From: Syntrophomonadaceae bacterium
GTDB lineage: Bacteria; Bacillota; Syntrophomonadia; Syntrophomonadales; DTU052
DNA: 64,000 bases
Direction of reading: 5' to 3'
Assembly: GCA_012728655.1 (NCBI GenBank)
Contig: JAAYEQ010000025.1
Span: forward strand, 1-64,000
Made by a program: the position numbers and the translations under genes. The notes beneath the pieces were generated by a model. It did no database searches and was not told the origin of the DNA. It worked only from the letters and a program-made list of their open reading frames with translations. Every line of letters starts with the position of its first letter. Position 1 is the stretch's first letter. Below are positions 1 through 7,389 of this stretch, one piece after another.

Positions 1-15
1 CTATTTACCACAAAT

Positions 16-63
16 GTAAGGTGAGCCCGGTCCGCTGCCGCGGCTCCCGGGGCTTCACCTTAC
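16..63. terminator. GC-rich hairpin downstream of the first acyl-CoA ligase
   Basis: Arms GTAAGGTGA and TCACCTTAC are perfectly complementary and enclose a very GC-rich interior. The hairpin lies about 80 bases beyond the stop of the minus-strand acyl-CoA ligase gene. No clear T-run follows on the minus strand, so a terminator or mRNA 3'-end role is plausible but not proven. The rest of bases 1-144 shows no gene I can support. Confidence 0.4.
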
Positions 64-144
64 ACGGAACCTGCTCATCCAACTACACCATCGACGTTTC
101 CTGTCGGGGCCGGCGCTGTTGAGCAGTGGTTAGCTCCTTTTACT

Positions 145-1818
145 TTATTCTTTTTTCTGTTTGGCGATCTCCTCGTCGCGCAAAATCCGGCGCAGGGCCT
201 TACCGGTAGCGGAACGCGGCAGTTCGGAACGGAACTCCCACAGCTTGGGAACCTTGTAAGGTGCCAGTTTTTGACGACAGAAGGCATCCAGTTCTTCAAA
301 GGTTACTGTTGCTCCCGGCTTCAGCTGTATGAAGGCCTTAACCGTCTCCCCGCGATACTCATCGGGAACACCGACCGCCATAGCGTCGGCAACAGCAGGA
401 TGCTGCATGAGAACCTCATCGATGTCACGCGGATAGATGTTATAACCGCCGGCAATAATCATATCCTTGGTGCGGTCGACTATAAAGATGTAACCTTCTT
501 CGTCCATATAAACCACGTCGCCGGTCTTCAACCAACCGTCCGGTGTTAACGCTTTGGCGGTTTCTTCAGGATTGTTCCAGTATTCCTTCATAACCGTGGC
601 GCCTCTCAGCCACAACTCACCGCGCTCACCCAGAGGTACATCATTGCCATCCTCGTCAACTATGCGGCATTCCATGTCAATATAGGGAACACCAACACTG
701 CCAACTTTGGGACGCCCGCCGGGAGTACTTACCGCCATGGCACAGGTCTCGCTCAAGCCGTATCCCTCATAGAAGTTGAAGTCATATTGACGGCACTTCT
801 GGTACAGAGCGAGCGAGGCGGGAGCCGCGCCGGTACCGCAGTAGACAAATTTGCGGTGCCAATCAATATCGTTAACGCGCGGGTTGGCGAATAGTGCTTC
901 CAACATGGTGGGCACTGCCGGGAAATATGCATATTGGTCATAACGCTCGATAGCATCATACACTTCATTCGGTTCGAAGCGCGGCAGGATAACCATTGTC
1001 ATCAGGGAACGTGCCGCATACAGAATACAGCATACCTCTCCGTAGATATGGAAGAAGGGTATGACACACAGAACGTTTTGAATCTCGGTCGGCTCGTTGT
1101 CGACCATTTCAATACACCACATAACTACCTGAATAGCGGCAGCAACGATATTGAATTGGGTCAATACCGCTCCCTTGGGAACGCCGGTGGTTCCACCAGT
1201 GTATTGGATAACCGCGGGGTCGTCATGCTTGATATCGACCAGGGGAGGTGCCCAGCGTCTGTCGGTTTCCAGAATCTTTGAGAAGTGAAGCCATCCCGGC
1301 TCAAGCCCCAGTTCTTCTTCGGTGCTGACTTTCCCGACCGGCATGAAATCCGATAGCCGAGTAACGACAACCAACGGGATATTGAGCTTTTGGATCAAGG
1401 GTTTGACAACAGGCAACACAGTATCAAAGGTCACAAGTCCTGTGAGCCCGGCATCCTTGAAAGTGAATTCAAGTTCCTCCGCAGTGTAGATGGGGTTAAG
1501 GTTCACGACTACGCCACCGGCCATAAGAACCGCCCAGAAAGCAATAACAAATTGCGGGCAGTTGGGGAGGCAGATACCTACTCTGTCCCCTTTCTTGAGA
1601 CCTTTTTCGACCAATACATTGGCCATGCGGGTAACCTTATGGTAGAGCTGATCCCAGGTAATTTTGGCTCCATAGAAGTCAGTTGCAGTCTTGTCGGGCT
1701 GAAAAACTGTAGCATCACGAAGAATATAATAGGCCGGGATCTTCGGATACCTCATGGTGGTCGGAGTCTTCCAATTGTAGACCTGGGTCCAGAATCGACT
1801 TTCATACGGTGATGTCAT
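145..1818 (-). CDS. AMP-forming acyl-CoA ligase (fatty-acid-CoA synthetase family)
   Basis: Activates a carboxylic acid with ATP and CoA to give acyl-CoA, AMP and PPi in the cytoplasm. The ANL-superfamily signatures are complete: the P-loop-like YTGGTTGVPKGA, the GYGLSETC motif, the hinge TGDVVYMDEEGYIFIVDR, and the C-terminal lysine in PRSATGKALRR. I moved the start from the track's 1896 to the ATG at 1818 (MTSPYESRFW). It has AAAGGAGG eight bases upstream, and the added residues look like untranslated leader. The product is then 557 residues, normal for the family. It is a close paralogue of the ligase at 41960-43651. It shares the strand of the thiolase and abfD genes but is separated from them by 600 bases, so it probably has its own promoter. 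Chain-length specificity cannot be read from the sequence; medium- or long-chain fatty acids or hydroxybutyrate are candidates. Confidence 0.93.
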   Translation of the reverse strand: MTSPYESRFWTQVYNWKTPTTMRYPKIPAYYILRDATVFQPDKTATDFYGAKITWDQLYHKVTRMANVLVEKGLKKGDRVGICLPNCPQFVIAFWAVLMAGGVVVNLNPIYTAEELEFTFKDAGLTGLVTFDTVLPVVKPLIQKLNIPLVVVTRLSDFMPVGKVSTEEELGLEPGWLHFSKILETDRRWAPPLVDIKHDDPAVIQYTGGTTGVPKGAVLTQFNIVAAAIQVVMWCIEMVDNEPTEIQNVLCVIPFFHIYGEVCCILYAARSLMTMVILPRFEPNEVYDAIERYDQYAYFPAVPTMLEALFANPRVNDIDWHRKFVYCGTGAAPASLALYQKCRQYDFNFYEGYGLSETCAMAVSTPGGRPKVGSVGVPYIDMECRIVDEDGNDVPLGERGELWLRGATVMKEYWNNPEETAKALTPDGWLKTGDVVYMDEEGYIFIVDRTKDMIIAGGYNIYPRDIDEVLMQHPAVADAMAVGVPDEYRGETVKAFIQLKPGATVTFEELDAFCRQKLAPYKVPKLWEFRSELPRSATGKALRRILRDEEIAKQKKE

Positions 1819-2417
1819 AAAGGGAACCTCCTTTGATAATTTTCCAAGTCGAATTGAATTGCGTTTTTTTCGTTGTATCCGGATTATTTCGACCATTTCA
1901 GGTCTTTTAAGGTACGGATAGGGTCTCTTAAGCCTGCTGGGCTAATGAAATCTTTTCGGTGAATGGCAGAATGAATACTGGCACGAATTGGCTTCTTTAC
2001 GAGCGCGTTGAAATGAAACGGTTGTTAGGGTTAGTCTGGTTCACGCAGATGGCAGACTCATCGCCAACAGGACGAATCATTACATCTGATTCCAGATTGG
2101 AGATGCTTTTATGGGAGCATTGGAAAGATGTGCTGCGATTATGTGTCGGTTATAGGAGGTGAATGCTGCTGCCTGTAGAGAACGACGTGCGCCCACAAAC
2201 GTGACCGGTTAATCCCCCCCTTCTTTTTTCGCCTTATCCAATAGTAGCTATAAAATTAATGGCAGGGGCAGAGCAAGAGGTACCCGTCTTTTTCTCATGC
2301 CAGGGTTTCCTGCTTGCTCCTGCCAGCCTATCCCGTATTTGATAAAAACCCTTTTTTACGGGCAGAGAGGAGTCTCATTAAATATTAAATGGGTTTTAAT
2401 GAGACTCCTTAAGGCTC
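1819..2417. other. 600-base intergenic region without a supported gene
   Basis: It lies between the thiolase stop and the acyl-CoA ligase start, both on the minus strand. It contains the thiolase terminator hairpin near 2369-2408 and an imperfect GC-rich inverted repeat near 2262-2322. The 67-codon plus-strand ORF at 1959 has no convincing ribosome-binding site or protein-like composition. The promoter of the ligase should be here, but I see no convincing -35/-10 pair. Confidence 0.5.
2369..2408 (-). terminator. Hairpin terminator after the thiolase gene
   Basis: A perfect 14-base-pair stem (GGAGTCTCATTAAA and its complement) with a 12-base loop starts ten bases past the thiolase stop. The minus-strand 3' flank is not a pure T-run, so efficiency is uncertain. 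Confidence 0.6.
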
Positions 2418-3599
2418 TTAGATGGATTCCACAATAAACGCCACTGCCGGGCCGCCGCTGGCGCACAGCGATGCACAGCCATACCGGACTCCACGGCGCT
2501 TCATTTCATTGATCATGGTTATAATCAGCCTGGCCCCGGTTGCACCTACGGGATGTCCAATTGCTATCCCCGAGCCCACTGCATTCACCCGGTCCAGGTC
2601 AATCTTCAACTCGCGATTTACACCCAGGAACTGGGCGGCGAAAGCCTCATTGATTTCCCAGTAATCGATGTCTTTTTGCTGCAGGCCTGCAAACTTCAAA
2701 GCGCGTTGTACGGCCGGCACCACACCCATGCCCATGATACGCGGCTCAACCGCTCCTGAAGCTGTGGCCACCACGCGAGCAAGAGGTTTGATACCCAATT
2801 CCTTGGCCTTGTCTGCAGACATCATGATCAGCGCGGAACCGCCGTCATTCAAGCCGGAAGCATTACCGGCAGTCACGGTGCCGTCCTTTTTGAAGGCCGG
2901 TTTTAACCTGGCCAGGCTCTCCAGAGTGGTATCAGGTCTGGGATGCTCGTCAGTATCAAAGATGCGGGTTCCCTTCTTCTCGTGGACTTCAACCGGCACT
3001 ATTTCATCTTTAAACCAACCTTCTTTAATGGCGCGGCAGGCTCTCTGATGGCTGAGCAGTGCGTATTCATCCTGCTCTTCCCGGCTGATGTTATACATTT
3101 CGGCAATATTCTCGGCGGTAACACCCATGTGATATCCTACAAATTCGCAAATCAGACCGCCTTTCATAAGGCCGTCAACGATCTGCTCGCCGTGACCCAA
3201 ACGGTAACCCTTCCTGGCACCGTAGAGATAATAGGGAGTATTGGTCATGCTTTCGATTCCCACAGCGGCACCGACGTCAATCTTCCCCAGCATGATTTCC
3301 TGGGACACGATCTCAGCCGCCCGCATGGAGGATGGGCATTGCTGGTGAACGGTGCAGGCGTAGGAGTCAACCCGGCACCCGGATCTCAATGCCACATGGC
3401 GGGCACTGTTGCCCGGTGATGACGACTGGTTGCAGTGACCTGCCACCACTTCATCGATCAACTCCGCGGATATACCCGCTTTTTCCAAAGCGCCTTTGAG
3501 AGCAAACACCCCCAAATCAATCGGGTCGTACTCTGAGAGTGATCCCATGAAGTCCCCAACCGGAGTTCTCGCACCACTAACGATAACAACTTCTCTCAT
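2418..3599 (-). CDS. Thiolase (acetyl-CoA acetyltransferase family), atypical active-site loop
   Basis: 393 residues, the standard length of biosynthetic/degradative thiolases, which condense or cleave acyl-CoA thioesters. The nucleophilic cysteine is in place at about residue 88. The C-terminal catalytic elements NEAFAAQ, GHPVGATGAR and CASLCASGGP are present. The loop at the nucleophile reads HQQCPSSMRA, whereas classical acetoacetyl-CoA thiolases have the pattern NxxCGSGLxA, so the two glycines and the asparagine are replaced. The ATG has a GGAGAGGAG ribosome-binding site. It lies 59 bases downstream of the CGGC protein gene and abfD on the same strand, so it is probably co-transcribed with them. 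Together with the dehydratase (4-hydroxybutyryl-CoA to crotonyl-CoA) and beta-oxidation enzymes elsewhere it would finish conversion to acetyl-CoA. A non-acetoacetyl substrate is possible given the loop. Confidence 0.9.
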   Translation of the reverse strand: MREVVIVSGARTPVGDFMGSLSEYDPIDLGVFALKGALEKAGISAELIDEVVAGHCNQSSSPGNSARHVALRSGCRVDSYACTVHQQCPSSMRAAEIVSQEIMLGKIDVGAAVGIESMTNTPYYLYGARKGYRLGHGEQIVDGLMKGGLICEFVGYHMGVTAENIAEMYNISREEQDEYALLSHQRACRAIKEGWFKDEIVPVEVHEKKGTRIFDTDEHPRPDTTLESLARLKPAFKKDGTVTAGNASGLNDGGSALIMMSADKAKELGIKPLARVVATASGAVEPRIMGMGVVPAVQRALKFAGLQQKDIDYWEINEAFAAQFLGVNRELKIDLDRVNAVGSGIAIGHPVGATGARLIITMINEMKRRGVRYGCASLCASGGPAVAFIVESI

Positions 3600-3658
3600 C
3601 CCTTATACTCCTCTCCTTATTTTAATTTGGTGAGTACTGTGTCCTGTGTTGTGATTAG

Positions 3659-3982
3659 TCATTGTTGACCGTTTTCACCCAACATTTTGCACTTTTCAAT
3701 GATGGTCTCAACAATCTTTGATTCATCCACCGGATAATAATCGACCATGTTACCGCCGACAACTATCCACTTACGAGCCTTTCGGCGCAATTCATCTGAA
3801 TCGACACAGGCCACCGGACAGCCACCGAGAATAATACCGACATCCCACACCTCGTCATCCTCATCCCTGATTAACCCGCACCTTCCAGGACACTGCCTTT
3901 GAATTTCCTTATATATCCGAGAACGGTTTATCAGGGGGTTACAGCCGCCGCAGAATTTGACCCCGATTTTGGGTTCTACCAC
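3659..3982 (-). CDS. Small cysteine-rich CGGC protein translationally coupled to abfD
   Basis: 107 residues, function not recognised. Cysteines are conspicuous: CGGCNP near the N-terminus, then CPGRC, then GGCPVACVD. This could form a metal or Fe-S site. There is no signal peptide or membrane segment. The start is a GTG inside the last codons of abfD (the stop codons are offset, with a 7-base overlap), so the two genes are translationally coupled, and the thiolase follows 59 bases later. I infer an accessory role for the Fe-S/flavin dehydratase, for example cluster insertion or electron transfer, but nothing in the sequence proves this. Small CGGC-motif proteins of unknown function are known from other anaerobes. 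Confidence 0.8.
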   Translation of the reverse strand: MVEPKIGVKFCGGCNPLINRSRIYKEIQRQCPGRCGLIRDEDDEVWDVGIILGGCPVACVDSDELRRKARKWIVVGGNMVDYYPVDESKIVETIIEKCKMLGENGQQ

Positions 3983-5445
3983 GTCACATCACAGTTTTCA
4001 CGGATTCCACAAAGGGCTTCTGCCAGTTCCTTGCGGTGCTGCAGGTTGATCAGGCGCGAGATCATAATCCTCTGAGCCTGTGGCGATCCGGCGCCATGCA
4101 TGGACTCGGTCAGGTAAGCAACTGCACCCGCTCCCAGGGTAAGGTTTTCAATGTATCGCAGCATCCGCTGACGATGCTCCGCAGGAATGTCGCTCCTGGC
4201 AGTGGTATACTTGGCTACCAGCGGACCGATTTCCGGGTGGTTGAAGTCCTGTTCCGAAGGCATGGTCACCATATAACCGCCGGCAATATCCTGAGCCAGT
4301 CGTGAGATCTCATAGGGAAAACGAGTAACGTTCTGCTTGCAGATGTTGGCCAGCAACAGGTCTATCAAATAGTTGCCTGCCGCTGTCTTGCGGCCTTCGG
4401 CTGAGCAGGCAATACCGCATGCATACAGGGTCTCATTCAGATGGCACATTTCAATAATTTTGTCCTTGATGTGGGAAGCTTTGGCGGCGCCGTTATACTC
4501 CGCAATCGCTTGAGCGGCTCCGATGAGGGTATCTCCGACACCCACCTTGCATCCGCCGTAGCTCTGGCGGTGGTAACCGGCAAAGCGCTCTACCAGCATG
4601 GTGGTAAAATCGGTTTCACCATCCATAAATACGCGTTCCCAAGGCACAAACACATCGTTGAATATGGTCATGACCTCCTGACCGCCAAAGTAGATGTTCC
4701 CGCGATCAATGGTTCCGGGTTCCATCTTTCTGGTATCACAGGACTGGCGACCATATACATAAATCATTCCGGGGGTGTCGACGGGTATGGCAAAGCATAC
4801 CGCCCAGTCTTTTTCGCTCTCCTTCAAGGTGTTGTTTGGCATAACCAGAATCTCATGCGAGTTTATCATGCCGGTCTGGTGGAGCTTGCATCCCCGCACC
4901 ACTATTCCGTTATGGCGTCTTTCCACTACCCGCAGGTAAGCATCGGGATCGGCCTGATCACCGGGTGATTTGCTCCGGTCTCCCCGAGCATCGGTCATGC
5001 ATCCGTCAACCGTTAAGTCATTGTCCTGGACATACTTCATATACTCCGTAAAACGCTCATGATATCGGGTTCCGTATTTGGCGTCTATCTCAAAAGTGGT
5101 GCTGAACACCGCATTAAAGGCATCCATGCCCACACACCGCTGAAAACAACACCCGGTTTTCTGCCCCAATAATCTTAGCATCTTAACCTTTTTTATCAGA
5201 TCGTCAGTGCTCTGGTGTAGATGGGTAAATCGGTTAATCTTCCTTCCGGTAAGACTTGAGGTCGCAGTCATCAAATCCTCGTACTCCGGATCCTGCGCCA
5301 GTTTATAAGTCATGGCCATGGCATTGATAGAAGGTCTTATCATCGGGTGATCCACATAATTCTTAACCAATTCCCCAAAAAGATAGAGCTTAATATCCAT
5401 TTTTCGCAGGTCGTCAATATATTCCTGGGGCGTTTTTAGGGTCAT
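3976..5445 (-). CDS. abfD: 4-hydroxybutyryl-CoA dehydratase / vinylacetyl-CoA delta-isomerase
   Basis: Dehydrates 4-hydroxybutyryl-CoA to crotonyl-CoA by a ketyl-radical mechanism using FAD and a [4Fe-4S] cluster; the enzyme is soluble and oxygen-sensitive. Start moved from 5463 to the ATG at 5445 (MTLKTPQEY), which sits six bases after GAGAGGTGG. The product is then 489 residues, matching the well-studied clostridial enzyme (about 490). The cluster ligands described for that enzyme can be placed: CFQRC near residues 100-104, and the His and Cys spaced by seven in YHRQSYGGCK, with the adjacent lysine. Catalytic glutamates fit PWERVF and YLTESMHG, and the active-site threonine fits HQTGMINSHE. 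This supports the true dehydratase rather than a 4-hydroxyphenylacetate monooxygenase relative. It is first gene of an operon with the CGGC protein and probably the thiolase. A sigma-54 promoter and an upstream dyad precede it, pointing to control by the activator at 7390. Confidence 0.94.
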   Translation of the reverse strand: MTLKTPQEYIDDLRKMDIKLYLFGELVKNYVDHPMIRPSINAMAMTYKLAQDPEYEDLMTATSSLTGRKINRFTHLHQSTDDLIKKVKMLRLLGQKTGCCFQRCVGMDAFNAVFSTTFEIDAKYGTRYHERFTEYMKYVQDNDLTVDGCMTDARGDRSKSPGDQADPDAYLRVVERRHNGIVVRGCKLHQTGMINSHEILVMPNNTLKESEKDWAVCFAIPVDTPGMIYVYGRQSCDTRKMEPGTIDRGNIYFGGQEVMTIFNDVFVPWERVFMDGETDFTTMLVERFAGYHRQSYGGCKVGVGDTLIGAAQAIAEYNGAAKASHIKDKIIEMCHLNETLYACGIACSAEGRKTAAGNYLIDLLLANICKQNVTRFPYEISRLAQDIAGGYMVTMPSEQDFNHPEIGPLVAKYTTARSDIPAEHRQRMLRYIENLTLGAGAVAYLTESMHGAGSPQAQRIMISRLINLQHRKELAEALCGIRENCDVTW

Positions 5446-5528
5446 ATTAAGCCACCTCTCCATAAAACAAGTTTCACAAACCTCAGCTAAACCGGGGAAA
5501 CAACATTACGGTTTTTTTGATTTATTAA

Positions 5529-5544
5529 TGCAATAATCATGCCA
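5529..5544 (-). promoter_or_regulatory. Sigma-54 (-24/-12) promoter of the abfD operon
   Basis: On the minus strand the sequence is TGGCATGATTATTGCA, with GG and GC separated by exactly ten bases. It matches the sigma-54 consensus TGGCAC-N5-TTGCA at all but one position. The predicted transcript start lies near 5518, leaving a leader of roughly 73 bases before the abfD ATG. Confidence 0.8.
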
Positions 5545-5604
5545 TGCTTGACTCTTGTTTAGAATAATCCCAAAAATAACACAATTAACAGTGGCTTCGA
5601 TCTC

Positions 5605-5620
5605 CGGACAATCTTGTATT
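5605..5620. promoter_or_regulatory. Weak second copy of the activator dyad
   Basis: CGGACA-N4-TGTATT keeps 8 of the 12 conserved positions of GATACA-N4-TGTATC. It lies 96 bases (about nine helical turns) from the strong site. It is supported only by spacing and partial match. Confidence 0.3.
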
Positions 5621-5700
5621 TGCAGGGCGGGAAAGATGGCTTCATCGAGGTGTAAAAACAGTCGTTTATAAACTGAGAGTACGGTTGAAGCAACTCAAAA

Positions 5701-5716
5701 GATACAAAATTGTATC
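5701..5716. promoter_or_regulatory. Upstream activator dyad GATACA-N4-TGTATC of the abfD operon
   Basis: A near-perfect palindrome, GATACAAAATTGTATC, lies about 190 bases upstream of the predicted sigma-54 start site, a usual distance for enhancer-binding protein sites. The same dyad recurs at 7317-7332 in front of the sigma-54 activator gene, so it is the likely binding site of that protein. Confidence 0.65.
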
Positions 5717-5778
5717 GTTCGGGAAAAATGTTTTCAGAAATTCAAGCGGAAACAGCGACTTTCTGCGGTTTTTACTAA

Positions 5779-5814
5779 TTCCGGCTGCGATTCATGATTG
5801 AATCATAGCCGGAA
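5779..5814. terminator. Hairpin between the chemoreceptor-like gene and the abfD promoter
   Basis: TTCCGGCT and AGCCGGAA arms, extended inward by GATTCA/TGAATC pairing, form a stable stem. The plus-strand 3' flank is GATTTTT. On the minus strand it lies about 105 bases past the stop of the chemoreceptor-like gene and probably separates it from the abfD unit. Confidence 0.55.
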
Positions 5815-5920
5815 GATTTTTAACAAGTCCGCAACCGTTATAGTTCAAGCGTCGCCATTCCCGTCTTTGAACGATATTATCTTCGGCTCAACCGAGCCTG
5901 TCCCGTTGTATACTATTATA

Positions 5921-7060
5921 CTATACTTCTCGTGCTACCCGATCCAGTTTTTCAGCCGTCTTGGTCAGTTCCTGAATGCTGGCTGCAATCTCCTCGGTTG
6001 CTGCCGCCTGCTCCTCGCTGGCGCGCAGAGTCTGTTCACTGACCTGGCGTGCGTGTTCCAACTGTGCCTTGATTTGATCGGTAAGCTGCTTTATTGATAC
6101 CACTGTGTCACGGGATTGGTCGGAGAGTTTGCGGATCTCTTCAGCTACCACGCCAAAACCACGCCCGGCATCGCCGGCGCGAGCTGCCTCAATAGCTGCG
6201 TTGAGCCCCAGCATCTTGGTTTCGGCTGCAATCTGGGTAACAAAACCAAGGACCTGTTCGATTCTTTCCGATATCTGATAGATCTCGGCAATGCTGTTAT
6301 TGAGGGTTCCCTCATTGGCCGCAATCTGTGAAGCTGAAGCAGCCAGTTGCTGTATCACTGCCGCAATCTCGTTTACATTTTTCTCCATCTTGTCCGACAT
6401 ATTGCGCAGGCGCTGTGCATTTCGCTTGGGTATGGTTATGCCGAAGCTTCCCACCACTTTGTCCTTCTCGTCCGGGTCAAAGAGCGGCTGCCCCATGCTT
6501 AGAAAGGGAATTCCATATTGCTTGGCATCCAACTCCAGGACGTTTGGCTTCCCGGTTCTAAGGATTTCCTGAGCGAACGGGTCCGGAGGATCGCCCACCT
6601 TATACATATCGGTACTGAATTTTGTCGACCCCTGCAGGCCCACATTCTTCTGGGTATCCGTTAGCCACACAAAAGCTCCTTCGGGAAACATCTCGGCAAT
6701 TACGGGCGCAAAGTCGGGAAAAGCGGGGAATATTGGATTCACCCGCGGCTGTACAACCCTGAAGGTTCCGACTACCTTGTCCCCCTCGAAAACAGGGGCT
6801 GTTGTCACCAATACCCGACCACCCTGGCCATCATCCAGTATCCTGGTGGTGAGCCGCTTGGTTTGGATCGTCTCCCACGCAGCCCCTCCTTCACTGAATC
6901 TTTTCCCCACCTCAAACGCCGGCATGTCAAACACGTCCGACGCCAGCTTCCAGGTGTAGACCTCAAGGTCGGTAGTACCGAAAATGGCACCTCCAGGAAT
7001 GAGATTGACCAGCATGGGCGCTATTTGCTTAAAATGCTCCACCGCGGCACTTGTAATCAA
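5921..7060 (-). CDS. Soluble methyl-accepting chemotaxis-type signalling protein
   Basis: 379 residues with no membrane segment. The C-terminal half is a chemoreceptor signalling domain. Its hairpin tip [29 protein letters not shown] (about residues 285-313) is the part that contacts CheA/CheW, flanked by coiled-coil heptads. The N-terminal 220 residues form a cytoplasmic sensor region with repeated motifs ([26 protein letters not shown]) that I do not recognise as a named domain. The start is TTG at 7060 with AAGGGGG seven bases upstream. It lies between abfD and the divergent sigma-54 activator. A metabolic-state sensor for taxis or for another output is plausible, but no che genes are in the window. 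Confidence 0.85.
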   Translation of the reverse strand: MITSAAVEHFKQIAPMLVNLIPGGAIFGTTDLEVYTWKLASDVFDMPAFEVGKRFSEGGAAWETIQTKRLTTRILDDGQGGRVLVTTAPVFEGDKVVGTFRVVQPRVNPIFPAFPDFAPVIAEMFPEGAFVWLTDTQKNVGLQGSTKFSTDMYKVGDPPDPFAQEILRTGKPNVLELDAKQYGIPFLSMGQPLFDPDEKDKVVGSFGITIPKRNAQRLRNMSDKMEKNVNEIAAVIQQLAASASQIAANEGTLNNSIAEIYQISERIEQVLGFVTQIAAETKMLGLNAAIEAARAGDAGRGFGVVAEEIRKLSDQSRDTVVSIKQLTDQIKAQLEHARQVSEQTLRASEEQAAATEEIAASIQELTKTAEKLDRVAREV

Positions 7061-7300
7061 ATTGTTACCCCCTTACGTTGTACTTCAGGAACAAAAACCC
7101 GTCCAGATCTCAACATGCAACCACTGCTGCACCTGCTTCCAATGCCTTGTTGAATAATGTTTCCATAATTAACATCCATTTTTTCCAATACCGCAATTTT
7201 CTGCTTCCATTATATACAATAAAACAATTTTTAGGTAACAAAATATACAAAGGTTACCTCCATTATCCGACTGCCCATTACATAAAATCGGTTTCGGTGT

Positions 7301-7332
7301 TACAATAGTTGATAGTGATACATCTGTGTATC
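7301..7332 (+). promoter_or_regulatory. Promoter of the sigma-54 activator with an overlapping dyad operator
   Basis: A sigma-A type promoter TTACAT (7278-7283)-N17-TACAAT (7301-7306) puts the start near 7312. The dyad GATACA-TCTG-TGTATC at 7317-7332 lies just downstream of the start, a position that would block transcription if occupied. The same dyad is the putative activator site of abfD, so negative autoregulation is inferred. Confidence 0.6.
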
Positions 7333-7389
7333 ATAAAGTCTGATGAGCATAAACGCTACCGGTACGGTAACCTGAGGGAGGGCATCCGG

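Noticed and set aside
1979-1996. TGGCACGAATTGGCTTC as a second sigma-54 promoter
   Set aside because: GG and GC are nine, not ten, bases apart, and no gene follows on that strand.
1959-2162. 67-codon plus-strand ORF in the ligase-thiolase gap
   Set aside because: No ribosome-binding site, no motif and unusual composition.
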